Source: AP-15 sp963781215 (GTDB lineage: Bacteria; Pseudomonadota; Alphaproteobacteria; ATCC43930; CGMCC-115725). From it: 64,000 nucleotides of DNA. Both the position numbers and the translations under genes were made by a program. Every line of letters begins with the position of its first letter. Positions within the stretch are counted from its first letter, which is position 1. Positions 17,948 through 26,817 of this stretch are shown piece by piece. The stretch spans positions 62,001 through 126,000 of the forward strand of contig CAWAFE010000059.1 in assembly GCA_963781215.1 (NCBI GenBank). The letters run 5' to 3'. The notes beneath the pieces were generated by a model. That model was not told the origin of the DNA. It saw only the letters and a list, made by a program, of their open reading frames with translations, and did not search any database.

Positions 17948-19499
17948 ATGACCTGGTTTCAAGGCCCGCTGTCGCGGCGGGCGTTCATCGGCTCGCTCAT
18001 GGCCGCCCCTGGGGTCCTCGGCGCGACCGCGGCGTTCGCCGCCGACCCGGCGGGACGGGTCGGTCATCGCCTGGCACGTGACGATCCCGCCCGCTTGGTT
18101 CGACCCGTCCACGGCACCGCCGCAGATCACGCCCTTCGGCATGCTCTTTGCGATCCACGACGCGCTGGTCCGCCCTTATCCCGGGCAGAAGATGGGACCG
18201 AGCCTCGCCGAATCCTGGGAAGAAAGCGAGGACGGGCTGACCTACGAATTCAGGCTGCGTCCGGGGCTGACCTTTCACAACGGCGACCCGGTGACCACCG
18301 ACGACGTGAAATTCAGCTTCGAGCGCTACCAGGGCGCCGGGGCGGCGGCGTTCAAGGAGCACGTCAACGAGGTAGAGATCGTCGATCCGCGGGTGGTGCG
18401 GTTTCATCTGAAAGCGCCGTGGCCCGACTTCATGACGTTCTACGGCACCACGGCCACCGCCGCCGGAATCGTCGTGCCCAAGAAATACTTCACCCAGGTC
18501 GGCGACGACGGTTTCAAGAAGCAGCCGATCGGCGCCGGCCCCTACAAATTCGTCAGCAGCACGCCCGGCGTCGAGGTCGTGCTGGAGGCCTTCACCGGCT
18601 ACTGGCGGCATGTACCGCACATCAAGACCCTGGTCATGCGCAGCGTTCCGGACGCCACCGCGCGGGCGCTGATGCTGAAGAGCGGCGAGGCCGACATGGC
18701 CTATGCGCTCGATGGGGTCGATGCCGAGGGGATGAAGGACACGCCCGGCCTCAGGGTGGTTGCGACCAAGCACGCTTCGATCACCTGGATCGAATTCCCA
18801 CAGCAATGGGACCCGAAATCGCCGTGGCACGACAAGCGGCTGCGGCTCGCGGTCAACTACGCCATCGACCGCAAGGGGATCAGCGAGGCGGCATGCCTCG
18901 GCTTCTGCCCGCCGACGGGAGTGATCATTCCACGGGTCATGGATTTCGCGCTGCCGGTCGAGCCGCTTCCCTACGATCCGCAAAAGGCAAAGCAGCTGCT
19001 CGCCGAGGCCGGTTTTCCGAACGGCATCGATGCTGGCGAGTTTGCCGCGATCCCGGGCTTCCCGACCGCCGCCGAGGCGCTGGTCAATGATCTGAACGCC
19101 GTCGGCATTCGCGTGCGGCAGCGCCAGATGGAGCGCGCCGCCTTCTATGCCGACTGGCGCGACCACAAATTCCACAGCCTGTTCCAGACCGGGTCCGGCA
19201 ATGCCGGCAACGCGGCGAGCCGGGTCGAGGCGTTCATCCAGTCGAAGGGCGCCTACGCTTATGGCGGCTACCCCGACATCGACGCGCTGTTCCAGGAGCA
19301 GGCCGGGGAGCGCGATCACGCCAAGCGCCAGGAAATCCTCTACAAGATCCAGCAGCTGACGGTGGATCGGGTCATGTACGCGCCGGTCTACGATTTCCGC
19401 GCGCTGATGGGGGTCGGCCCGCGCATCGCCAAGGACACGATCGGCGAGGTCTGGATGAGCGCCTTCCCGTCCTACGAGGACATGGAGCTCAAGGGGTAG
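17948..19499 (+). CDS. ABC transporter substrate-binding protein (copy 2), frameshifted after the signal peptide
   Basis: Close paralogue of the preceding gene over its whole length. The signal region (MTWFQGPLSRRAFIGS to FAADPAGRV) starts at the ATG at 17948. Compared with copy 1, one extra G lies in GGGTCGGTCATCGCC at about 18060, so the mature part (WHVTIPPAWFDPSTAPPQ, if restored) continues in the next frame; that frame alone is open from 18078. With the base removed the protein would be 516 aa. As written, a signal-less protein from 18078 would not be exported. This is either a sequence error or a recent inactivation of one duplicate; the rest of the frame is undamaged. Confidence 0.85.
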
Positions 19500-19516
19500 C
19501 GCCGGCGGCCGCGGCC

Positions 19517-19593
19517 GTCATTTGCGAGGCGCGCAGCGACGAAGCAGTTCAGATCGGGCGGGATGCGGCCGGCCGCGATGCGCTCGCAATGAC
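19517..19593 (+). repeat. REP-like palindromic element, family A, copy 3
   Basis: Starts GTCATTTGCGAGGCGCGCAG (one extra T compared with copy 1) and ends GCTCGCAATGAC, followed by a run of seven A. It lies between the second substrate-binding protein and the oppositely oriented mutT. On the minus strand the A run reads as T, but mutT ends beyond it, so the hairpin plus T run lies downstream of mutT and could serve as its terminator. Confidence 0.8.
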
Positions 19594-19611
19594 AAAAAAA
19601 GATGCGCGGCA

Positions 19612-20034
19612 TCACAGCAGGTCGCGCAGCATGGCGATGAGCGGCTTGTCGGCGGGCGGCATCGGGTAGTCGGCGAGGCGGGCCGGGCGCACCCAGGTGA
19701 GAAGTTGCCCTTCGCGCGCCACCGGAATCCCCGACCATTTGCGGCAGACATAGAGCGGCATCAGCAGATGGAAATCGGGATAGGAATGGGACGCGAAGGT
19801 GAAGGGGGCGAGGCAGCTCGCCGCGACGTCGATCCCGAGCTCCTCGCCAAGCTCGCGGATCAGCGCCGCCTCGGGCGTCTCGCCGGGGTCGACCTTGCCG
19901 CCCGGAAACTCCCACAGCCCGGCCATCGCTTTCCCGTCCGGGCGCCGGGCCAGCAACACGCGGCCGTCGGCATCGACCAGCGCCACCGCCGCCACCAGAA
20001 CGATACGCGGAGGCTCAGCTGCGGTAGCTGGCAT
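19612..20034 (-). CDS. mutT: MutT, 8-oxo-dGTP diphosphatase (Nudix)
   Basis: 140 aa, typical MutT length. The Nudix box is complete: GGKVDPGETPEAALIRELGEE with the RE..EE core followed by LGID. It removes oxidised dGTP from the nucleotide pool and prevents A:T to C:G changes. The start codon lies inside the 3' end of argJ (20-nt overlap), so the two are probably co-transcribed from upstream of argJ. MutY, which acts in the same oxidised-guanine defence, is encoded separately at 39-40 kb. Confidence 0.93.
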   Translation of the reverse strand: MPATAAEPPRIVLVAAVALVDADGRVLLARRPDGKAMAGLWEFPGGKVDPGETPEAALIRELGEELGIDVAASCLAPFTFASHSYPDFHLLMPLYVCRKWSGIPVAREGQLLTWVRPARLADYPMPPADKPLIAMLRDLL

Positions 20035-21244
20035 TGATGTCGATGTAGCCGTGTGTCAGGTCGCAGGTCCACACCGTCGCCTTGCCGCGGCCGACCCCGA
20101 CATCGACCCCGATCGTGACCTCGCGGCCGCTCATATGGCGGGCGACCGGCGCCTCGTCGTAGCCCGGCACCGGCCCGCCCTTGGCGGCGATCTCGATGCC
20201 GCCGACCGAGATCGACAGGCGGTCGCGATCGGCCCTTTCGCCGGCCTTGCCGACCGCCATGACGATGCGGCCCCAATTGGCGTCGCCCGCCGAGAGTGCC
20301 GTCTTGACCAACGGCGAGTTGCCGATCGCGAGACCGATGCGCCGCGCCGCGCCGCCGCTCGCGGCACCCGTGACCACGATCGTGACGAATTTCTGCGCAC
20401 CCTCGCCATCGCGCACGATCTGCTGCGCCAGATCGATCATCACCCGGTCGAGGGCGCGGCGGAACTCCCCGAGCCGCCGGTCGCGCGGGCTCGTCACCGG
20501 GCCGTGCCGGGCATGCCCGGTGGCGCACAACAGGACGGTGTCGCTGGTCGAGGTGTCGCCGTCGACGGTGATCGAATTGAACGACCGCTGGGCCGCGGCC
20601 GAGAGCAGCGGCTGCAATACGGCCGCCGGCAAGGCCGCGTCGGTGAAGAGGTAGGCGAGCATCGTCGCCATGTCCGGGGCGATCATCCCCGAGCCTTTGG
20701 CAAAGCCGTTGAGCCGCACCTCCACACCGTCGATATGCGCTGCCGCGGCGGCACCCTTGGGGAAGGTGTCGGTGGTGGTGATCGCCCGCGCCGCCGCCTC
20801 CCAGCCGTCCTGCGACAGCAGCGGCACCATCCGGGGCAGCGCTTGCGTGATCTTGTCGGGCGGCGGCGGCTCGCCGATCACCCCGGTCGAGGAGATGAAA
20901 ACCTCTTTCGGCTCGCAGCCGAATAGTTGCGCCGCTGTCGCCGCCGTCCTCTCGACGACCTCCCGCCCGGCGCGGCCGGTGAAGGTGTTGGAGTTGCCGG
21001 AATTGACGACGATGACGCGCGCACGGCCGCCGGCGAGGCATTCGCGGCACCAGGAGACCGGCGCCCCGGCGGTCAGCGAGCGCGTCAGAACGCCGGCGAC
21101 GGCACTGCCCGGCGCGAGCTCGGCCAGCATCAGATCGTCGCGCCCAGCGTAGCGCACGCCGCAGGCGAAGGCGGCGAGCCGCACACCGGCGATCGGCGCC
21201 ATTTGAGGAAAACGCGCCGGGGCGAGCGGAGAAATTGCGGGCAT
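20015..21244 (-). CDS. argJ: ArgJ, bifunctional ornithine acetyltransferase / N-acetylglutamate synthase
   Basis: 409 aa, the usual length. It recycles the acetyl group from N-acetylornithine to glutamate and, in bifunctional forms, also makes N-acetylglutamate from acetyl-CoA. Visible landmarks: VVNSGNSNTFTG, the SSTGVIGEP segment, and the self-cleavage site KGSGMIAPDMATML, where autocleavage before the Thr (near residue 192) produces alpha and beta chains. It lies 27 bp after the parvulin gene on the same strand; parvulin-argJ-mutT is a common order in alphaproteobacteria. Confidence 0.96.
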   Translation of the reverse strand: MPAISPLAPARFPQMAPIAGVRLAAFACGVRYAGRDDLMLAELAPGSAVAGVLTRSLTAGAPVSWCRECLAGGRARVIVVNSGNSNTFTGRAGREVVERTAATAAQLFGCEPKEVFISSTGVIGEPPPPDKITQALPRMVPLLSQDGWEAAARAITTTDTFPKGAAAAAHIDGVEVRLNGFAKGSGMIAPDMATMLAYLFTDAALPAAVLQPLLSAAAQRSFNSITVDGDTSTSDTVLLCATGHARHGPVTSPRDRRLGEFRRALDRVMIDLAQQIVRDGEGAQKFVTIVVTGAASGGAARRIGLAIGNSPLVKTALSAGDANWGRIVMAVGKAGERADRDRLSISVGGIEIAAKGGPVPGYDEAPVARHMSGREVTIGVDVGVGRGKATVWTCDLTHGYIDINASYRS

Positions 21245-21270
21245 CTCTCTCCTGGTTATTTCTTTGGGGG

Positions 21271-22190
21271 TTATTTCTTTGGCGCAGGCTGCTTCTCGAG
21301 CGCCATCGGCTTGCCGTCGAGGCCAAAGGTCTCGATCTTGGCCGCACCGCGCAGCTCGTTCAGCTTGACCTCGAGGACATCGTGCGCAATCAGGCGGTTG
21401 AGCTCGTCGCGCGCCTCGTCGAAAGTCGGCGGCTTACCGGCGCGGCGGTCCTCGACCTTGATCACGTGCCAGCCGAATTGGGTTTTGACCGGGGTCTTGG
21501 TATATTTGCCGACCGGCAGGGCAAAGGCGGCGGCGGCGAACTCCGGCACCATGTCGTCGCGGCCGAAATAGCCGAGGTCGCCGCCCGACGCGCCGCCGGG
21601 ATCGGTCGAGTATTTCTTGGCGAGGGCGGCGAAATCGGCCCCCTTGTCGAGCTCGGCGATGACCGACTTAGCCTCATCCTCGGTTTTGACCAAGATGTGG
21701 CTCGCATGCACCTCCTCGCGCGCCGGCTTCTCCTTCAGCAGGGTCTGGTACCGGGCCTTCAGCCGATCCTCGGTTTCCGCCGCCTTGATCGCCCGCTCTA
21801 CATAGGCCTGCTGGATCAAGCGATCCTGATAGGCCTCGAGGCGGCGTTGCACCTCCGGATCCTGGTCGAGATGGTCCTTGCGGCCGGCCTCGGCGATCAG
21901 CCTGGCGTCGACCAGGCGGTCGACAAGGATCGGGTAGATCGAATTCGAGCGGCAGCTTTTGCGCCTGTGGTGGCAGGCTCTGCTGCGCCGCCTCGACGTC
22001 GGAAAAATGCAGCTCGACCCCGTCCACCCGCGCCACGACCTGGTCGGCCGGAGGCATCGGGCTCGGCGCCGGGGCGCTCGCGGCGGGCGCCGCCGGCGCC
22101 GGGATCGGCGGCCGACGCCGGATGGCCGGTGGCGACACCGCCGACAAGCGCCAGACCGAGCGCCGCAACAAGCAGGAGACGAGGATGCAT
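21271..22190 (-). CDS. Periplasmic peptidyl-prolyl isomerase, parvulin/SurA type, with two apparent frameshifts
   Basis: The intact C-terminal two thirds reads as a PpiC parvulin: ASHILVKTEDEAKSVI, STDPGGASGGDLGYFGR and KTQFGWHVIKVEDRRAG. The N-terminus, in another frame, is a clear Sec signal (MHPRLLLVAALGLALVGG) starting at 22190, and the segment between (DQVVARVDGVELHFSDVEAA) is in the third frame. Two single-base indels, one in a GC-rich Ala/Pro stretch near 22100 and one near 21945, would restore a protein of about 305 aa. The product would be a periplasmic folding factor. The many conserved motifs suggest sequence error or very recent loss. Confidence 0.8.
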
Positions 22191-22389
22191 GGCCGTGCCT
22201 ATGACCGGAGGACATCCGCCGCCTCGCGGCGGTGATGCCGCCGCCATCAATGCATATCGACGGCGCTCGCGAACAAGCCGAGTGATCGACGGGTCGCGGC
22301 TCCCGAAATCGCGGCGATCGGCTCACCCGCGCTCTGTCATCCGGGGATAAGCGTGCTGTAAGATTAGGCGCGGAGAGGGAGTTTCCGTG

Positions 22390-24182
22390 ATGAGCTCCGG
22401 GCGGCAAGAGCGGGTCGAGCGCCGGCTGGCGGCCGTAATGGCGGTCGATGTCGCCGGCTATTCGCGGCTGATGGGCGAGGACGAAGAAGGAACGCACGCG
22501 GCCTTCAAGGCGGTGCGGCGCGAGCTGGCCGACCCAAAGATCAGACGAGCATCGCGGCCGCATCGTCAAATCCACCGGTGACGGCGTGCTCGTCGAGTTC
22601 GCCAGCGTCGTCGAGGCGGTGCGCTGCGCCGTCGAAGTGCAGCGCGAGATGGCGGCTGCGCAATGCCGGAACACCGGAGGCGCGGCGCATCGAGTTCCGC
22701 GTCGGGATCAACCTCGGCGACATCATCGTCGAGGAGCACGACATCTACGGCGACGGCGTCAACATCGCCGCACGGCTCGAAGGCCTGGCCGACCCCGGCG
22801 GCATTTGCGTCAGCCGGATGGTGCACGACCAGGTGCGCGACAAGCTCGAATTCGGTTCGAGGATTTGGGCGCGCGGCAGGTCAAGAACATCGAAAGGCCG
22901 GTGCATGTCTATCGCATCGCGATCGCCGGCAACGATCCCGATCGACGGCGCCGTCTGCCGCTTGCCGGAAAAGCCGTCGCTGGCGGTGCTGCCGTTCCAG
23001 AACATGACCGGCGACGCGGAGCAGGATTATTTCGTCGATGGCGTCGTCGAAGAGATCACGACCGCGATCTCGCGGCTGCCGTGGCTTTTCGTTATCGCCG
23101 CGCAATTCGAGCTTCACTTACAAGGAAAAGACCGTCGATGTGCGGCGGGTGGCGCATGAGCTGGGGGTACGCTATGTGCTCGAAGGCAGCGTCCGCAGGG
23201 CCGCCAGACCCGCGTGCGCATCACCGGGCAACTGATCGACACGGCGAGCGGCGCGCATATCTGGGCCGACCGGTTCGACGGCGTGCTCGGCGACATCTTC
23301 GAATTGCAGGATCAGGTGGCCGAGCGGCATCGTCGGCGCGATCGAGCCGCGGCTGCGCCATTCCGAGATCGGCCGCGCGGCCCGCAAACCGACCGACAAC
23401 CTCGACGCTTATGATCTTTACCTGCACGCACTCGGCCCGGTTTCACAGCCACACCGCGGAGGGCATGCGCGAGGCCGTTATCCTGCTCGAGCGGGCGCTA
23501 GCGATTGACCCGTCCTCTGCGCTGGCCGCAGCGATGATCGGCTTTTGCCGCATAAATCAGATGCCATCGGGGTTGGCGCCGATCTCGGAGGCGGAGATCG
23601 CGAAGACCTTGCGCCTCGCGCAGGTGGGCGATCGAAGCCGGTGGCGATGACCCCGACGCTACTTTGGATGGCCGGGGACACTCTCTTGGTCTTTGCTGGC
23701 GAGCACGCCGCTGCCGCCAACGCCATCGACCGGGCGCTGAAGCTGAACCCCAATTCCGCCCATGCGCGGATGGCGAGCGGCTGGGTATCGGCCTATCAAA
23801 ACCAGCCGGACAAGGCAATCGAGGCCCTCCACCGGGCGCGGCGACTTGAGCCCGCTCGATCCGCTCGGCTACATGTTCTCGGGCGGACTCGCCCTCGCCC
23901 ATCTTGTCGCAGGGCAATACGAGCAGGCGGCGGAATGGGCGCAGCGGTCATTGAGCGAATATCCGCGATTTTTGGCTGTTATGCGGATACTGGCGATATC
24001 CCTCGCCCATCTCGGCCGCATCGACCAGGCGCGCGAATGCCTCGGGCGGCTCCTCGAGCTCGGGATCGAGGCTGACGACAATCGCCGTTTTCGAGGCGCA
24101 TGCAGCGAGAAAGTTCTGCCGCCCGAAATCCTGGCTATATATCGCAGATGGTTTGCGCAAGGCAGGATTGCCGGAGCGGTGA
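22390..24182 (+). pseudogene. Adenylate cyclase / TolB-like / TPR protein, broken by many indels
   Basis: Pieces in all three frames add up to one gene of about 595 codons. Order: class III cyclase domain (RLAAVMAVDVAGYSRLMGED; RIVKSTGDGVLVEF; GINLGDIIVEEHDIYGDGVNIAARLEGLA), a TolB-like segment (LAVLPFQNMTGDAEQDYFVDG; GVRYVLEGSVRR), then TPRs ending DGLRKAGLPER. At least eight single-base insertions or deletions are needed to join them, for example near 22545, 22660, 22855, 23100, 23200, 23325 and 23440. This family of soluble cyclases is abundant in alphaproteobacteria. It is a decayed copy, a low-quality stretch, or both. A related TolB-TPR protein with a DNA-binding head is intact at 55.6-57.2 kb. 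Confidence 0.8.
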
Positions 24183-24242
24183 GGGCCGGGGCTGGCCGGC
24201 CGGCAACTCGACATCGGCGGTTGCACGGCATAAGCTTGCTGC

Positions 24243-24604
24243 ATGGGTGCGGTTCCGTTCGACACGCTGAAGCTGGCTCGCCGGCTGGAAAGCGCCGGCT
24301 TCCCGCCGAAGCAGGCAGGGGATACCGCCGAGGCATTGGCCGACGCCATGTCCGGCGCCGACCTCGCGACGGCGCCGACATCGGTGCGGTGCGGATGGAG
24401 ATCGCCGGGGTGCGGACGGAGCTGAAGGCGGAGATCGCAGCGCTGAGGAACGAGCTGAAGGCGGAGATGGCGGCTCTGAGGGCCGAGCTGAAGGCCGAGA
24501 TCGAGCTGTTGCGGCGGGATCTGACGATCCGTCTCGGCAGCATGCTCGTCGTCGCCGTCGGCATTCTGTTGGCCGCGATGCGATATCTGCCGCCGCACCC
24601 GTAA
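24243..24604 (+). CDS. DUF1640-like coiled-coil membrane protein, frameshifted
   Basis: The N-terminus (MGAVPFDTLKLARRLESAGFPPKQAGDTAEALADAM) is in the frame starting at 24243; the remainder (IGAVRMEIAGVRTELK, repeated ALRxELKAE heptads, then a C-terminal membrane helix GSMLVVAVGILLAAM) is one frame over. A missing G near 24375 explains the break. Restored length is about 121 aa. The layout (LxRLESAGFPPxQAEA start, coiled coil, one C-terminal membrane span) matches the DUF1640/CCDC90 family, whose bacterial function is unclear. It ends 26 bp before the next gene. Confidence 0.65.
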
Positions 24605-24629
24605 CCACTATTTGCACAAGGAGGCTCGC

Positions 24630-25010
24630 ATGTTGTTCGAAGGCGGCTTCAGCTTCAGCAATTTTCTGGTCGATGTCTTCGCCATCTTCATCTTCGTGCT
24701 GTGGTTCTGGCTGCTGATCAGCGTGATCGGCGATCTGTTCCGCCGCCACGACGTGTCGGGCTGGGCCAAGGCGATCTGGGTGATCGTGCTGGTCGTGTTC
24801 CCCTATATCGGGGTCTTCGTCTACCTGATCTCGCAAGGCCGCGGCATGGCCGAGCGCCAGGGCGAGCGGGCCCGGCAGGCGCGCGAGGAGCTGCGCCATA
24901 TGGTCGGCTACAGCGTCGCCGACGAGTTGGAAAAGCTAGAGCGGCTGAAAAGCTCGGGCTCGATCTCCAACGAGGAGTACACGCGCCTGCGGGCACGGGC
25001 GGTGCAATAG
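24630..25010 (+). CDS. Small membrane protein with PLDc_N and SHOCT domains
   Basis: 126 aa from the ATG at 24630, with AGGAGG 8 nt upstream. Two membrane spans (FLVDVFAIFIFVLWFWLLISVI and AIWVIVLVVFPYIGVFVYLI) separated by a short RRHD loop form the phospholipase D-nuclease N-terminal type hairpin; the C-terminus KLERLKSSGSISNEEYTRLR is a SHOCT motif. Such proteins are common in actinobacteria and alphaproteobacteria with no known function; SHOCT motifs are thought to mediate oligomerisation. Confidence 0.82.
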   Translation: MLFEGGFSFSNFLVDVFAIFIFVLWFWLLISVIGDLFRRHDVSGWAKAIWVIVLVVFPYIGVFVYLISQGRGMAERQGERARQAREELRHMVGYSVADELEKLERLKSSGSISNEEYTRLRARAVQ

Positions 25011-25284
25011 CCTCCGCCAGAGCCCTGCCGGCCGACCATTTGGAACGAGCCGCGCGGTGACCACGGCGACGGCGGATTGCCGGGGAAGCCGGGAGGCGCC
25101 CTCCTGGCGGTAACCTGGCTCCACGAGCCTCTTGCGGCATCCGATTGGGCGTCGGCGTAATCGCCTCGGAAGGTGGTCGTCAACTCTGCTTTTCCCGATG
25201 GGAAGGCAAGGCGGCTTCCCGCCGGCGGCGCGCCCCGTTAAGATGGCCACGGCGTCAACGTCACCAAACGCGAGGAGGAGTTCC

Positions 25285-25794
25285 ATGGCGGTTTCGATGT
25301 ACAGCGCCTCGGTGCCAGTGTTCCTGCAGCTGCTCGGCGGCCTCAAAACCGTGCTGAAAAAGGCCGAAGAGCACGCGGCCGCGCAGAAATGGGATACCGG
25401 CGTAGTCCTCAATCTGCGGTTCTATCCGGACATGTTCACGCTGGAGCGCCAGGTGCGGCAGGTTTGCAACCATTCGCTCAGCGCCGGACGGGTCGCCGGG
25501 GTGGACCTGCCGAGCTTGCCGGACCAGGACAACAGCTTTGCCGAGATGCAGTCGCGCATCGACAAGACCGTCGATTTCCTGAAGGGGCTGCGTCCCAACC
25601 AGCTCGACGGCAAGGACGATAGCGACGTCACGGTCCCCATGGGTGGCCAGCCGCGCACGATGAAGGCGCAGAACTACCTGCTCCACTTCGCGATGCTGCA
25701 GGTCGGTTTCCACTCGACGACGGCGTACGACATCCTGCGCGGCGTCGGCATCAAGATCGGCAAGCCCGACTATCTCGGCCAGATGCCGTCGTAG
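25285..25794 (+). CDS. DUF1993 family protein (DinB-like fold)
   Basis: 169 aa from the ATG at 25285, which has GAGGAGGAG just upstream; the frame is open to 25132 without likely coding. The sequence MYSASVPVFLQLLGGLKTVLKKAEEHA, LRFYPDMFTLERQV and the C-terminal LLHFAMLQVGFHSTTAYDILR are typical of DUF1993, a four-helix family related to DinB. Function unknown. The 275 bp before it hold no gene I can recognise. A strong terminator follows. Confidence 0.88.
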   Translation: MAVSMYSASVPVFLQLLGGLKTVLKKAEEHAAAQKWDTGVVLNLRFYPDMFTLERQVRQVCNHSLSAGRVAGVDLPSLPDQDNSFAEMQSRIDKTVDFLKGLRPNQLDGKDDSDVTVPMGGQPRTMKAQNYLLHFAMLQVGFHSTTAYDILRGVGIKIGKPDYLGQMPS

Positions 25795-25811
25795 GACGGC
25801 CGCTGATCAGG

Positions 25812-25847
25812 CCCCGGCGCCGGCCACCCGCCGCGCCGGGGTTTTTT
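25812..25847 (+). terminator. Rho-independent terminator after the DUF1993 gene
   Basis: A 9-bp perfect GC stem, CCCCGGCGC at 25812-25820 paired with GCGCCGGGG at 25833-25841, with a 12-base loop and followed directly by TTTTTT. It lies 18 bp after the stop codon at 25794 and about 30 bp before the next start. Confidence 0.88.
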
Positions 25848-25875
25848 GCCGATGAGGACGGTTGAGGAGACGCAG

Positions 25876-26760
25876 ATGAGCGATGGAGAAATCGGCGCGT
25901 TGCGGGCAAAGCTCGCGAGCCGGCCGCGGTCCGATGACTACCGGCAGCGCCGCCGCGACATCGACGCGCGCGGCCGCGAATACGGGGTCGCCGCCGATGT
26001 CGGGGTCGAGCCGGCGACCGCGAACGGCGTGCGCGCCGAATGGACCTTTACGCCGGGCGACGAGCGCGACGCGGCGCTCCTCTATCTGCACGGCGGCGGC
26101 TATGTGATCGGCTCGCTCGACAGCCACCGCCATCTGGTGGCCGAGGCGGGCCGCGCCGCCAAGGTCTCGGCGCTGGCGCTCGACTACCGGCTGGCGCCCG
26201 AGCACCCGTTCCCGGCAGCGGTCGACGACGCACTTGCCGGCTACCGCTTTCTGTTGGCGCGCGGCATCAAGCCCGGCCGCGTAGCGATCGGTGGCGACAG
26301 CGCCGGCGGCGGCCTGGTGGTCGCGGCGATGGTGGCGATCCGCGAGGCGGGGCTGCCGCAACCGGGCTGCGGCTGGTGTATCTCGCCCTGGGTCGACATG
26401 GAGGCGTCCGGCGAGACGATGTCGAGCAAGGCCGCCTCGGACCCGACCGTCCAGCGAGCCGGCATCCTCGACATGGCCCGGATCTACCTGAACGGTGCCG
26501 ACCCGCGCTCGCCGCTGGCTTCGCCGCTCTACGCCGACCTCAAGGGGCTGGCGCCATTGCTGATCCAGGTCGGGGCGGCGGAAACGTTGCTCGACGACGC
26601 GGTCCGCCTCGCCAAGGTCGCGGGTGCTGCCGATGTCCGGGTCGACCTCCAGATCTGGCCGGAGATGGTCCATGTCTGGCACCTGTTCCATCCGGAGCTG
26701 ACCGCCGGCAGGCAAGCGCTCGCCGCCGGCGGCGCCTTCATCCGCGCCTGCCTCGGCTAG
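25876..26760 (+). CDS. Alpha/beta hydrolase, hormone-sensitive-lipase family esterase
   Basis: 294 aa from the ATG at 25876, preceded by GAGGAGACG; a start at 25846 would lie within the terminator. The oxyanion motif HGGGY (near residue 75) and nucleophile elbow GDSAGG (near residue 140) identify the HSL family of carboxylesterases, which act on short acyl esters. The likely histidine is in the MVHVWHLFHPEL stretch near the C-terminus. No signal peptide, so cytoplasmic. No neighbour suggests the substrate. Confidence 0.92.
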   Translation: MSDGEIGALRAKLASRPRSDDYRQRRRDIDARGREYGVAADVGVEPATANGVRAEWTFTPGDERDAALLYLHGGGYVIGSLDSHRHLVAEAGRAAKVSALALDYRLAPEHPFPAAVDDALAGYRFLLARGIKPGRVAIGGDSAGGGLVVAAMVAIREAGLPQPGCGWCISPWVDMEASGETMSSKAASDPTVQRAGILDMARIYLNGADPRSPLASPLYADLKGLAPLLIQVGAAETLLDDAVRLAKVAGAADVRVDLQIWPEMVHVWHLFHPELTAGRQALAAGGAFIRACLG

Positions 26761-26769
26761 CCAAATTCA

Positions 26770-26800
26770 TCGTCCCCCCGAAAGCGGGGGCCCAGGGCCA
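26770..26800 (+). repeat. Half copy of palindromic repeat family B
   Basis: CGTCCCCCCGAAAGCGGGGGCCC matches the left arm of the elements at 6769 and 41524, but the right arm is missing. The CCCCC/GGGGG hairpin is intact and lies between the convergent esterase and oxidoreductase genes, so it may terminate one or both. Confidence 0.6.
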
Positions 26801-26817
26801 CTGTCAGTCGGACGTCC

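Noticed and set aside
17777..19090. 437-codon frame over the second binding protein
   Set aside because: Only its signal peptide portion (from 17948) is real; beyond the extra G at about 18060 it is the wrong frame.
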